A DNA stretch of 64,000 nt from Bradyrhizobium sp. JYMT SZCCT0180. GTDB lineage: Bacteria; Pseudomonadota; Alphaproteobacteria; Rhizobiales; Xanthobacteraceae. The position numbers and the translations under genes are program-made. The notes beneath the pieces were generated by a model. It was not told the DNA's origin and did not search any database. It saw nothing but the letters and a program-made list of their open reading frames with translations. The DNA is taken from positions 43,169 through 107,168 of the forward strand of contig NZ_JAFCLZ010000028.1 of the NCBI RefSeq assembly GCF_018130165.1, read 5' to 3'. Positions 38,889 to 47,222 of the stretch are shown here, piece by piece. Positions within the stretch are counted from its first letter, which is position 1. Each line of letters begins with the position of its first letter.

Positions 38889-40451
38889 ATGACCACAGCC
38901 AATAAGTCCGAGAAGGACCGCGTAATCGTATTCGACACCACCTTGCGCGACGGCGAGCAGTGCCCCGGCGCCACAATGACGTTCGAGGAAAAGATCGAGA
39001 TCGCCGAGATGCTCGACGACATGGGCGTCGACGTCATCGAGGCCGGCTTCCCGATCACCTCCGAAGGCGATTTCCAGGCCGTCAGCGAGATCGCCCGCCG
39101 CTCCAAGAACTCGGTCATCGCAGGTTTGTCGCGCGCCCATCCGAAAGACATCGACCGCTGCGCCGAAGCGGTGAAATTCGCTCGCCGTGGCCGCGTCCAT
39201 ACCGTGATCGCGACCTCGCCGCTGCACATGCGCGTCAAGCTGAACATGACGCCCGAGCAGGTGATGGAGCTCTCGATCTCCAACGTCACCCGCGCCCGCA
39301 ACCAGATCGACGACGTCGAATGGTCGGCCGAGGACGCCACCCGCAGCGAGATGGATTATCTCTGCCGCATCGTCGAGGCCGTGATCAAGGCCGGCGCCAC
39401 CACGGTCAATATTCCGGACACCGTCGGCTACACCACGCCCGAGGAATACACCCGCTTCATGCGCACGCTGATCGAGCGGGTGCCGAATTCCGACAAGGCG
39501 GTGTTCTCCGTGCACTGCCACAACGACCTCGGCATGGCGGTGGCGAATTCGCTGGCCGGTATCGCCGGCGGCGCGCGCCAGATCGAATGCACCGTCAACG
39601 GCATCGGCGAGCGGGCCGGCAACGCCGCGCTGGAAGAAGTCGTGATGGCGATGAACGTCCGCAACGACGTGTTTCCGTGGTGGAACAAGATCGACACCAC
39701 CATGCTGACGCGGGCCTCGAAACTGGTGTCGGCGGCGACCTCGTTCCCGGTGCAGTACAACAAGGCGATCGTCGGCCGTAACGCGTTTGCCCATGAAAGC
39801 GGCATCCATCAGGACGGCGTGCTGAAGGACGCCTCGACCTACGAGATCATGCGCCCCGAGATGATCGGCCTGAAGAAGTCGTCGCTGGTGCTCGGCAAGC
39901 ATTCCGGACGTCACGCCTTCGTGCACAAGCTGGAGGAGATGGGCTACAAGCTCGGCGCCAACCAGCTGGAAGACGCGTTCGTGCGGATGAAGGCGCTGGC
40001 CGACCGCAAGAAGGACATCTACGACGAGGACATCGAGGCGCTGGTCGATCAGGAAATCGCCAACTCGCATGACCGCATCAAGCTGACGTCGCTGACAGTG
40101 ATCGCGGGTACCCATGGGCCGCAACGCGCCACCATGAAGCTCGACATCGGCGGCCAGATCAAGATCGAGGAAGCCGAAGGCAACGGTCCGGTCGATGCGG
40201 TGTTCAACTGCATCAAGGCGCTGGTGCCGCACGAGGCCAAGCTCGAGCTGTACCAGGTCCACGCCGTTACCGAGGGCACCGACGCGCAAGCCGAGGTTTC
40301 CGTTCGGCTCGCCCATGAAGGCCGTTCGATGACCTCGAAGGGGTCTGATCCGGATACGCTGGTGGCTTCGGCTAAAGCCTATCTCGGCGCGCTCAACAAG
40401 ATCGTCATGAAGCGCGAGCGCGACATGCCGTCGTCGGCCGTGGCGAGCTGA
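38889..40451 (+). CDS. leuA: 2-isopropylmalate synthase
   Basis: LeuA condenses acetyl-CoA with 2-oxoisovalerate, the first committed step of leucine synthesis. The 520-residue protein has the catalytic domain motif VIVFDTTLRDGEQCPGAT, a metal-binding HxH in SVHCHNDLGMAVANSL, and the C-terminal allosteric LeuA-dimer domain (about residues 390-510) that binds leucine. It starts at ATG 38889 (MTTANKSEKD) after AAAGGAAGTTGCAG; a longer frame upstream crosses the attenuator and was rejected. A strong terminator follows. Both feedback and the leader predict leucine control. Confidence 0.96.
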   Translation: MTTANKSEKDRVIVFDTTLRDGEQCPGATMTFEEKIEIAEMLDDMGVDVIEAGFPITSEGDFQAVSEIARRSKNSVIAGLSRAHPKDIDRCAEAVKFARRGRVHTVIATSPLHMRVKLNMTPEQVMELSISNVTRARNQIDDVEWSAEDATRSEMDYLCRIVEAVIKAGATTVNIPDTVGYTTPEEYTRFMRTLIERVPNSDKAVFSVHCHNDLGMAVANSLAGIAGGARQIECTVNGIGERAGNAALEEVVMAMNVRNDVFPWWNKIDTTMLTRASKLVSAATSFPVQYNKAIVGRNAFAHESGIHQDGVLKDASTYEIMRPEMIGLKKSSLVLGKHSGRHAFVHKLEEMGYKLGANQLEDAFVRMKALADRKKDIYDEDIEALVDQEIANSHDRIKLTSLTVIAGTHGPQRATMKLDIGGQIKIEEAEGNGPVDAVFNCIKALVPHEAKLELYQVHAVTEGTDAQAEVSVRLAHEGRSMTSKGSDPDTLVASAKAYLGALNKIVMKRERDMPSSAVAS

Positions 40452-40482
40452 TCACCACGCACGTCACGAACGATCAATAGCG

Positions 40483-40510
40483 AAACGCGGCGCCTTGGCG
40501 CCGCGTTTTT
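40483..40510 (+). terminator. Rho-independent terminator of leuA
   Basis: AAACGCGGCGCC and GGCGCCGCGTTT form a perfect 12-base stem around TT and run into a tract of T residues. It is 31 bases after the leuA stop. Confidence 0.93.
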
Positions 40511-40664
40511 GCGTTGGGTGCTCGGGTTGAACGCAGTGCCGGGCTGCCACCGTGATTCCAGTCACAGCGCAAACGTCCGGTTTTGGCCAGCCTCGATGCC
40601 GACCCTCGACGATCTCAGGCCCTTGGATGGGCGTCGGGGGATGGACGGCCTATTGAAGGAGACA

Positions 40665-40871
40665 ATGATGGCCAACACGCAAGCAACTCTGAATGCCGGC
40701 GGCCTTGCGCCGTTGTCGGATGCCAAGCTGGACCAGGTCAGCGGCGGCTGGTTTCCCTTCATCGCCTTGGGCGTTGCACTGGGAATCGGCTACTGCATCG
40801 TGGATGGAACGCTCGACCCGAAGCCGGGCCCGAAGGGAGACTTCCCGATCGGCCCGAAGAACGTGGGTTGA
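40665..40871 (+). CDS. Double-glycine-leader small peptide (bacteriocin/RiPP-precursor-like)
   Basis: This 68-residue peptide has a 28-residue leader ending LSDAKLDQVSGG: Leu at -12, Ser at -11, Leu at -7, Val at -4 and GlyGly at -2/-1, the full double-glycine pattern recognised by C39-peptidase transporters. The predicted 40-residue core begins WFPFIALGVALGIGYCIVDG, hydrophobic with one cysteine, and ends in a proline/glycine/lysine-rich polar part (PKPGPKGDFPIGPKNVG). AAGGAGACA precedes ATG 40665 (ATG 40668 is an alternative). No C39 transporter, immunity or modification gene lies nearby. It might be a toxin, a signal or an exported peptide of other use. Confidence 0.7.
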   Translation: MMANTQATLNAGGLAPLSDAKLDQVSGGWFPFIALGVALGIGYCIVDGTLDPKPGPKGDFPIGPKNVG

Positions 40872-40957
40872 TTGGTTCGTCAGGTTGCCGAAGCGACGCC
40901 GTGCCCAACAGGGTGCGGCGTCGTGCGTTTGAGCGTCGCGACTGGCGTAGGCGCGCT

Positions 40958-41317
40958 CTACTTCCGGCTGGCGCTCGGCAACTGGACCGGGACGTGGGGC
41001 GAGGTGCTGATCACCCGGGTGCTGCCGTCCGAATAGGTCGGGCTCCGCTCGGCTTCGCTCCGGAGGGTTTCCAACAGTAGAAAGAATTTTTCTGAAAGCA
41101 TGGCGTGTTCCACTTCGTTGAGGATGCCACCGCTGGTCTGGTGAAATTGCTTCTTCAGTAACGCGTCAGTATGCCTGACAATGGTTTCAGGAAGTGTTCG
41201 CCAGATCACTAAAATGGCTTCGTCGGTGGACAGAATTGTTTCATCAAAGCCTGTCTGCGAAACACTTATCACGGAAACGCGACGGCCGGCGCCCGTAAGA
41301 ACCCGGTGATGTCGCAT
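40958..41317 (-). CDS. Hypothetical protein (119 aa)
   Basis: This 119-residue frame has a plausible globular centre (ETILSTDEAILVIWRTLPETIVRHTDALLKK, read in parts, and NEVEHAMLSEKFFLLLETLR) and a polar tail. No family is recognised. Its start ATG (41317) is 16 bases downstream of the efflux-pump stop. The first residues MRHHRVLTGAGRRVSV suggest that the true start could be internal. The interval 40872-40957 before its end holds an imperfect hairpin (GACGCCGTGCCC with GGGTGCGGCGTC) that may terminate the peptide gene. Confidence 0.4.
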   Translation of the reverse strand: MRHHRVLTGAGRRVSVISVSQTGFDETILSTDEAILVIWRTLPETIVRHTDALLKKQFHQTSGGILNEVEHAMLSEKFFLLLETLRSEAERSPTYSDGSTRVISTSPHVPVQLPSASRK

Positions 41318-41332
41318 CGCATCAAGCGGCCT

Positions 41333-42883
41333 TTAAGCCGTCTTGCGGCCCCGGACCATCAGGACGAACAGGACGGCGAGGCCCGACGTCACCGTGTACA
41401 TCGTGAACGCATTCAAATAGCCGATCATCATCGACTGGCGGCCGATCTCTTTTGCCACCCTGGCAAGGCCCGGCACGGTGTCGAAATTCCACCCGCCGGT
41501 CAGGCCCGGCGTCGTCAGCGCGCGGTTGTAGGGTGAGATCATCTCGGTCATCCGGCTGTAATTGGCGCCCGAGGTGCGCACGATTTCGGCGATCGACAGC
41601 GAGATGAAGAAGCTCGAACCGATATTGCGCAGCAAATGGAAGATCGCGGACGCTTCTGCATAATGCTTGGCATCCAGCGTGCCGAACGCCACCGCCGTGA
41701 TCGGCACCCAGACGACGCCGACGGCAAATCCCTGGATCATGCTGTTGATGACCAGGATCTCCATCGTGACGTTGAGGTCGAAGGTCAGCATCCACAGCCC
41801 CGCCACGGTCTGCAGGCCAAACCCGAAGGCCATGGTGAGGCGCGGGTCGAGCCGGTTCATGATGCCGGCCATCATGAAGCCGACCAGCATCCCGACGCCG
41901 CGCGATCCGATCACCTGTCCGACCAGGGCGTCGGGATAACCGGCCTGCTGCTGCAGCAGCGGCGGCAGCAACACCATCGGCGTGAAGTTCAGCATGCCGT
42001 AGATCGTCACCAGCGCCAGCCCGATCGCATAATTGCGGTCGGTCAGGAGTTTCAGGTTCACGAACGGATCGCGGGCGCCGAGGCTGTGGATGAGGAAAAC
42101 ATAGAACGCGATGCCGGCAATCAGGCATTCGACCACGATCTCGGTCGAGTCGAACCAGTCCAGCCGCGCGCCGCGCGCGAGCACCAGCTGAATGGCCGCC
42201 AGCGCCGTCGCCAGCGCGATGAAGCCGGTCCAGTCGAAGCGGACCTTGGTCAACTGGTTGTCGGACGGCAGCGTCCAGGCCATGCCGATCGTGGAAGCAA
42301 TTCCGATCGGCACCAGCATGTAGAACGACCAGCGCCAGCTATGCGCCTCGGCGAGATAGCCGCCATACACCGGGCCGAACACCGGCGCGACCGCGACCGC
42401 CATGCCGAAGATCGACATCACCATCGAATGCTGGCGGCGAGGGAAGGTCGCGAACAGGATCGACTGCGACAGCGGTATCACCGGCGCGCCGGCGCCGCCC
42501 TGCAGGATGCGCCACAGCACCAGCTCCTCGAGCGATTGCGCCATGCCGCAGAGCAGCGTCGCGAGCGTGAACCACCCGACCGACCACACCATGACGCGTT
42601 TGCTGCCGAAGCGGGACACCAGCCAGCCCGTCATCGGCGTCACCACCGCGGTCGCCAGGATGTTGAAGGTCATCACCCAGGCGACCTCGTCCTGGGTCGC
42701 CGACAGCGCGCCCTGCATCTGCGGCAGGATGGTCGACGTCGTCAGCAGCGCCGTGCCGTACAGCGAAGAGCCGAGCACGACCGTCATCAGCGTCAAATAT
42801 CGCTGCGCCGTGGACATGGTCCCGGCGGCGTCCTCGGCCTCCATGCTGGTGGAACTCAGGGTGATGTCCCTTGCGGCAGCCAC
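41333..42883 (-). CDS. DHA2-family multidrug efflux MFS transporter (EmrB-like)
   Basis: This 516-residue MFS protein has 14 predicted membrane segments. The start of the core is LMTVVLGSSLYGTALLTTST and the family motif A is GWLVSRFGSKRVMVW, then GAPVIPLSQSILFATFPRRQ. It is the inner-membrane pump of a tripartite exporter; the matching adaptor gene lies on the other strand at 43452. The divergent MarR gene with an intervening palindrome suggests control by substrate. The final residues LFVLMVRGRKTA are shorter than in many EmrB proteins. Confidence 0.92.
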   Translation of the reverse strand: MAAARDITLSSTSMEAEDAAGTMSTAQRYLTLMTVVLGSSLYGTALLTTSTILPQMQGALSATQDEVAWVMTFNILATAVVTPMTGWLVSRFGSKRVMVWSVGWFTLATLLCGMAQSLEELVLWRILQGGAGAPVIPLSQSILFATFPRRQHSMVMSIFGMAVAVAPVFGPVYGGYLAEAHSWRWSFYMLVPIGIASTIGMAWTLPSDNQLTKVRFDWTGFIALATALAAIQLVLARGARLDWFDSTEIVVECLIAGIAFYVFLIHSLGARDPFVNLKLLTDRNYAIGLALVTIYGMLNFTPMVLLPPLLQQQAGYPDALVGQVIGSRGVGMLVGFMMAGIMNRLDPRLTMAFGFGLQTVAGLWMLTFDLNVTMEILVINSMIQGFAVGVVWVPITAVAFGTLDAKHYAEASAIFHLLRNIGSSFFISLSIAEIVRTSGANYSRMTEMISPYNRALTTPGLTGGWNFDTVPGLARVAKEIGRQSMMIGYLNAFTMYTVTSGLAVLFVLMVRGRKTA

Positions 42884-42890
42884 GGTGAAA

Positions 42891-42908
42891 TACTAACCTA
42901 GCTTACTA
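42891..42908. promoter_or_regulatory. Imperfect palindrome between efflux and MarR genes
   Basis: TACTAACCTAGCTTACTA is symmetric at 14 of 18 bases, with TACTAA also repeated directly (42891-42896 and 42904-42909). It lies 7 bases from the efflux-gene start and 25 bases from the MarR start and is the best candidate for a MarR binding site. Confidence 0.5.
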
Positions 42909-42933
42909 ATTTCAGGGCGGCTACAACAGCGCC

Positions 42934-43455
42934 ATGCCGAATACCGACGAATATATTGGGGTTGTGATTTCGGACGTTGCCCGCCTGTTGCGGACCGAGT
43001 TCGATCGCCGCGTGCGCCGCCTCGGCATCACGCGGGCGCAATGGCTGGTGTTGACCCGCCTGCACCGGCGCCCCGGCGCCTCGCATTCCGAACTGGCCGA
43101 GATGATGGAGGTCGAGAAGGCCACCGCCGGCCGCATGATCGACCGCCTGGTGGCCAATGGCTGGGTCGAGCGCCGCACCCAAGCGGCCGACCGCCGCGTC
43201 AAGCGCGTATATCTGACCAAGGAAGCCGAGCGGGTCCACAAGCGGATCTGGCGTATCGCCGAGGATACGGTCGATGCCGGGCTCGCCGATCTCGCCGGGC
43301 CCGAACGCAAACAGCTGATGGCTTTGTTGCAGCGCATCAAGAAAACCCTGGTGTCGGCGGATGACGGCGAGGGTGCGCAGGGGGAGTTGGCGACGGCCCC
43401 GCGAAAGCGGGCTCCCGTGGCGACAAGCCGGCTCAACGGCAGGACCGCGCCATGA
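42934..43455 (+). CDS. MarR-family transcriptional regulator
   Basis: This 173-residue winged-helix regulator has the MarR layout: RAQWLVLTRLHRRPGASHSE, then ELAEMMEVEKATAGRMIDRLVANGW with the recognition helix, and the wing RRTQAADRRVKRVYLT. It has a C-terminal basic extension (APRKRAPVATSRLNGRTAP). It is divergent from the DHA2 pump and overlaps the HlyD-like gene by 4 bases (ATGA), so all three genes form one regulated efflux system. Confidence 0.92.
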   Translation: MPNTDEYIGVVISDVARLLRTEFDRRVRRLGITRAQWLVLTRLHRRPGASHSELAEMMEVEKATAGRMIDRLVANGWVERRTQAADRRVKRVYLTKEAERVHKRIWRIAEDTVDAGLADLAGPERKQLMALLQRIKKTLVSADDGEGAQGELATAPRKRAPVATSRLNGRTAP

Positions 43456-44528
43456 CCAAGCGGATGAAGCGATTGGCGCTGGTCGGCGTGCCCCTGTTGG
43501 TGCTGGTGGGCGCGCTGGCGTTCTGGCTGCAGGGCGGCCGCCACATCTCGACCGAGAACGCGTTCGTCAAGGCTGACATTGCCCAGATCGCCAGCGAGGT
43601 TCAGGGGCGCATCACCGAGTTGCGGATCCACGACCATTCGGCCGTCGCCGCCGGCGACGTGCTGCTTCGCCTCGATCCGACGCCCTACCAGTTGGCGCTC
43701 GCCAAGGCCGAAGCGGAAATTGATTCCGCGCGCGCCGCCGTCGAGCAGCTCAAGGCCAGCCTGCGCGAGATCCGGGCCGAGACAAAGGAGGCGGAGAACA
43801 AGCTGTCGTATCTCCAGTCCCTGGCGAGACGCCAGCGTGAGCTGTCCGGACGCGGCGTCGCCTCGACCGCGAAGGTCGAGCAGACCAACAGCGAGGAGCA
43901 GGAAGGCGAAGATCGCGTCGCCGTGCTGCACCAGCGCATCGCGCGCGTCGAGGCAGCCCTCGGCGGCAAGCCCGACCGGCCGACGGATGCGTTTGCCGCG
44001 GTGCGCGAAAAACTGGCGGTGCGCGATCGCGCCGCGCTCGACCTGGCCTATACCGAAATCAAGGCGCCGAAAGCGGGTGTGGTCGTCAATTTCAAGCTGC
44101 AGCTCGGCGAGCAGGTCAAGGCGCAGACGCCGCTGTTTGCGCTGGTCACCGATCGCAGGCCCTGGCTGGAGGCGAATTTCAAGGAGACCGACCTGACCTA
44201 TGTGACGGTGGGGCAGAAGGCCAAGGTCGTGCTGGATATGCATCCCGACGTCACCTGGGACGCCGTGGTGGAAAGCATCAGCCCGGCGACCGGCGCGGAG
44301 TTCGCGATCCTGCCGGCGCAAAACGCCTCGGGCAATTGGGTCAAGGTGGTGCAGCGCCTGCCGGTGCGGCTGCAGCTGGTTGCGCGGCCCGGCGAGCCGC
44401 CGCTGCGGGCCGGCATGACCGCCTATGTCAGCATCGACACAAGGCGCGCCCGCAGCCTCGCAAGGCTGCTCGGCGGCGGACCTGCGGTTGCGGCGAACCC
44501 CGCGCAAGAGACTGTCAGGACCGATTAG
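43452..44528 (+). CDS. HlyD/EmrA-family membrane-fusion protein
   Basis: This 358-residue adaptor has one N-terminal membrane anchor (residues 8-28), a lipoyl/barrel-sandwich half (IASEVQGRITELRIHDHSAV), a long helical hairpin (about residues 90-190, rich in Glu/Gln/Arg, as KLSYLQSLARRQRELSGRG), then the second lipoyl half (TEIKAPKAGVVVNFKLQLGE) and beta-barrel. It connects the inner-membrane pump to an outer-membrane channel, which is not encoded in this window. ATG overlaps the MarR stop. Confidence 0.92.
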   Translation: MTKRMKRLALVGVPLLVLVGALAFWLQGGRHISTENAFVKADIAQIASEVQGRITELRIHDHSAVAAGDVLLRLDPTPYQLALAKAEAEIDSARAAVEQLKASLREIRAETKEAENKLSYLQSLARRQRELSGRGVASTAKVEQTNSEEQEGEDRVAVLHQRIARVEAALGGKPDRPTDAFAAVREKLAVRDRAALDLAYTEIKAPKAGVVVNFKLQLGEQVKAQTPLFALVTDRRPWLEANFKETDLTYVTVGQKAKVVLDMHPDVTWDAVVESISPATGAEFAILPAQNASGNWVKVVQRLPVRLQLVARPGEPPLRAGMTAYVSIDTRRARSLARLLGGGPAVAANPAQETVRTD

Positions 44529-44571
44529 TTTTCGGCTTGGTTTTCGGACACCAGATCCCAAGCGAGTGCTG

Positions 44572-45558
44572 TCAGCCCGGCAGAAGCCGCTTCACCTGTT
44601 TCCAGACAGGCGCCACGGCATATCCAATGACCGGGATTGACGCTGCGCCGACCACCAGACCGATCACGCCTGAGATGGCCGCCTCGACGATCCATTTGAG
44701 CAAGCCGGCGACCGCCGGCAGGGCGTGGGCCGCAGCGTCGGTCGCGCTGTGGACGGCGTGACCGATCGAAGGCGGGCCGTAGGCCTCGATGCCGTGCAAT
44801 ATGATGCCGCCGCCGACCCAGATCATGGCGGCGGTACCGACGGCACTGAGAAATATCAGGAAGATGGGCATGCCGCGGACAAGGGCGTGGCCCAATCCGC
44901 GGCCGATACTGGCAATGACCGAAACATTGTCGTTTCGCGCCAGCGCCACGCCGGCGTCGTCGGCCTTCACGATCAGGGCTACCAGGCCATACACCGCGAC
45001 GGTGATCCCGATTGCGACCACCGCCAGCACGACGGCCTGCTTCAGGATGCTGCCGGCGGGCAGGGCCGCCAGTGTGATCGCCATGATCTCCGCCGAAAGG
45101 ATGAAGTCGGTCTTGATTGCGCTCGCGACCTTCTGGTCCTCGAGCGTCTGTGCCTGCAACGCCACCGTGCCGAGCTCGGCCTCATGCTGGTGCGCATGAT
45201 GGGGCATGACGGCTTCGTACAGTTTTTCAACGCCTTCGTAGCAGAGATAGGCCCCGCCGAACATCAGCAGCGGTGTGATCGCCGAGGGCAGGAAGTAGCT
45301 GAGCGCCAGCGCAGCGGGGAGCAGGATCAGGAGCTTGTTGCGAAGCGATCCCGCCGCGATCTTGCCCACGATCGGCAGTTCGCGCTTGGCCGCGAATCCG
45401 ATCACGTAACCTGGCGTGACAGCGGTATCGTCGATGACGACGCCGGCCGCCTTTACCCCCGCCTTGGCGGCCTGGCTGACCACATCGTCAAGGGAAGCCG
45501 CCGCCACCTTTGCGATCGCCGCGATATCGTCGAGAAGGGCGATCAATCCGACGCTCAT
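44572..45558 (-). CDS. DUF808-family membrane protein (YedI-like)
   Basis: This 328-residue protein matches the DUF808 family: the N-terminal signature SVGLIALLDDIAAIAKVAA and ASLDDVVSQAAKAGVKAAGV, then DDTAVTPGYVIGFAAKREL, followed by several membrane segments and KTDFILSAEIMAITLAAL. Histidine-rich PHHAHQHEAE lies in a loop and could bind metal. Function is unknown. It is convergent with the HlyD-like gene and divergent from the sugar dehydrogenase gene. Confidence 0.88.
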   Translation of the reverse strand: MSVGLIALLDDIAAIAKVAAASLDDVVSQAAKAGVKAAGVVIDDTAVTPGYVIGFAAKRELPIVGKIAAGSLRNKLLILLPAALALSYFLPSAITPLLMFGGAYLCYEGVEKLYEAVMPHHAHQHEAELGTVALQAQTLEDQKVASAIKTDFILSAEIMAITLAALPAGSILKQAVVLAVVAIGITVAVYGLVALIVKADDAGVALARNDNVSVIASIGRGLGHALVRGMPIFLIFLSAVGTAAMIWVGGGIILHGIEAYGPPSIGHAVHSATDAAAHALPAVAGLLKWIVEAAISGVIGLVVGAASIPVIGYAVAPVWKQVKRLLPG

Positions 45559-45750
45559 CGATAAATCCCGTTCATGATTCGCGGGTTCCTCGCCGAGCGT
45601 GACCCTCCGCAGATTGAGCTATGACAGCGGATCGGCTTTTACAGCATCGGGCGGATTTTCACGACCTGCTTTTTCGACGCAATCAAGACTCGCAATTCGG
45701 CGTGCGAGGTTTCAACGCACGCTTTCGTCGGCTAGTGTGCGCGCGATCCA

Positions 45751-47067
45751 ATGGGGAATAGCATGAACTTTTCTGCAATTTTTGCGCGCATCGTCGCGCT
45801 GATCGGCGGGGCTGCCTTGTTTTGGCGCAAATTGCAGGGCGACGCGCCGGCGCCTGCCTGGGGCAGCGCGCCCGTGGTGCCGCAAGCGAAGCCGCAGGGC
45901 GCCATCCCGACGCTCAAGATGCCGTCGGCGAGGGGCTGGGACGACGGGCAGAAGCCGGCCGCAGCACCGGGGCTCAAGGTCAATGCATTTGCGACCGGCC
46001 TGAAACATCCGCGCTGGATCAACGTGCTGCCCAATGGCGACGTCCTGATTGCGGAGTCGAACCAGGTCCCAGGTCCGGTCAGAAACGTGTTCGGTTATGC
46101 GATGCAGGCGACGATGCGGCGGGCCGCGGCGCTTGGCGAAAGCGCGAACCGCATCACGCTGCTCCGCGATGCGGATAGCGACGGCGTCGCCGAGAAGCGC
46201 GGGGTTTTCATGGAGGGGCTGAACCAGCCGTTCGGCATGGCGCTGGTGGGCGACAATTTCTATGTCGGCAACACCGACGGCGTCGTGGCGTTCCCCTATG
46301 TGGCGAACGCCGATCGCATCACGGCAACAGGTCGCAAACTCGTCACCTTCAAGCCGGGCGGACATTGGACGCGGAGCCTGCTGCCGAGCCCGGATGGCAA
46401 GAAGCTCTACGCTGGTGTCGGCTCGCTCACCAACATTGCCGACAACGGCATGGAAGTGGAAGAAGGCCGTGCCGCGATCCATGAGCTCGATCTTGCCGGC
46501 GGCTCCAGCCGCATCTTTGCCGGCGGCCTGCGCAATGCGGTCGGCATGGCCTGGGAGCCACAGACCGGCGTGCTCTGGACCGTGGTCAACGAGCGCGACG
46601 GGCTCGGCGACGAGACCCCTCCGGACTATCTGACCTCGGTGCGCGATGGCGGCTTCTACGGCTGGCCCTATTGCTACTGGGGCCGGACGGTGGACGATCG
46701 GGTGCCGCAGGATCCGGCCATGGTCGCCAAGGCGATCACGCCGGACTATGCGCTCGGCGGGCACACTGCGTCGCTCGGTCTTTGCTGGGTGCCATCAGGC
46801 ACGCTGCCGGGTTTTCCCGACGGCATGGCGATCGGCCAGCACGGCTCCTGGAACCGCAGCACGCTGAGCGGTTACAAGCTCGTTTTTGTGCCGTTCGAGA
46901 ACGGGCGTCCGTCAGGGCCGGCGCGGGATATTCTCTCCGGCTTCCTCGCGCCCGACGAGAAGGAATCCTATGGACGACCGGTCGGGGTGGTGGTTGGTCC
47001 CGACGGCCGGTCGCTCCTGATGGCGGACGATGTCGGCGACGTCATCTGGCGCGTCACCGGCGCGTAG
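45751..47067 (+). CDS. PQQ-type sugar (sorbosone) dehydrogenase
   Basis: This 438-residue protein has a short N-terminal anchor or signal (FSAIFARIVALIGGAALFW) and a six-bladed beta-propeller region: VNAFATGLKHPRWINVLPNG, then GTDGVV-like NTDGVVAFPYVA, SLTNIADNG, and the late segment HTASLGLCWVPSGTLPGFP with IGQHGSWNRS. It resembles sorbosone or soluble glucose dehydrogenases that use PQQ in the periplasm. No PQQ biosynthesis genes are nearby. ATG 45751 or 45763 may be the start. Confidence 0.82.
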   Translation: MGNSMNFSAIFARIVALIGGAALFWRKLQGDAPAPAWGSAPVVPQAKPQGAIPTLKMPSARGWDDGQKPAAAPGLKVNAFATGLKHPRWINVLPNGDVLIAESNQVPGPVRNVFGYAMQATMRRAAALGESANRITLLRDADSDGVAEKRGVFMEGLNQPFGMALVGDNFYVGNTDGVVAFPYVANADRITATGRKLVTFKPGGHWTRSLLPSPDGKKLYAGVGSLTNIADNGMEVEEGRAAIHELDLAGGSSRIFAGGLRNAVGMAWEPQTGVLWTVVNERDGLGDETPPDYLTSVRDGGFYGWPYCYWGRTVDDRVPQDPAMVAKAITPDYALGGHTASLGLCWVPSGTLPGFPDGMAIGQHGSWNRSTLSGYKLVFVPFENGRPSGPARDILSGFLAPDEKESYGRPVGVVVGPDGRSLLMADDVGDVIWRVTGA

Positions 47068-47222
47068 CAGAACGCCCGCGACGGCTGGATCGGCGAACGA
47101 AAGCGCCGGCCGGCCGTCACCGGATGTGGCGGCAATCTTGTGTTGCGCAGCTTGCCGGAAGCGTTGAGAATTAGCTCTCATGTTTAGCAATTGAATTTGG
47201 CCCTAGTCGCAGAGAAGGCCTG

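Noticed and set aside
38680..38892. 70-codon plus-strand frame overlapping the leuA leader
   Set aside because: It runs in another phase across the attenuator hairpins, has no ribosome site and has Pro/Arg/Cys-rich composition; the 42-codon Leu-rich frame explains the region better.
38358..40316. Long minus-strand open frame (652 codons) opposite leuA
   Set aside because: It is a shadow of the high-GC leuA gene; its translation has no recognisable domain and is rich in Asp/His/Gly/Arg as expected of an antisense frame.
41636..42901. 421-codon plus-strand frame opposite the DHA2 pump
   Set aside because: Arg/His/Gln-rich shadow of a membrane-protein gene.
40665..44528. Use of the nearby EmrAB-like pump as exporter of the double-glycine peptide
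   Set aside because: MFS pumps lack the C39 peptidase that recognises double-glycine leaders, and this pump has its own MarR unit; no evidence links the two.
42921..44561. Long minus-strand frame (546 codons) opposite MarR and HlyD-like genes
   Set aside because: Both genes on the plus strand are unmistakable; the opposite frame has shadow composition.
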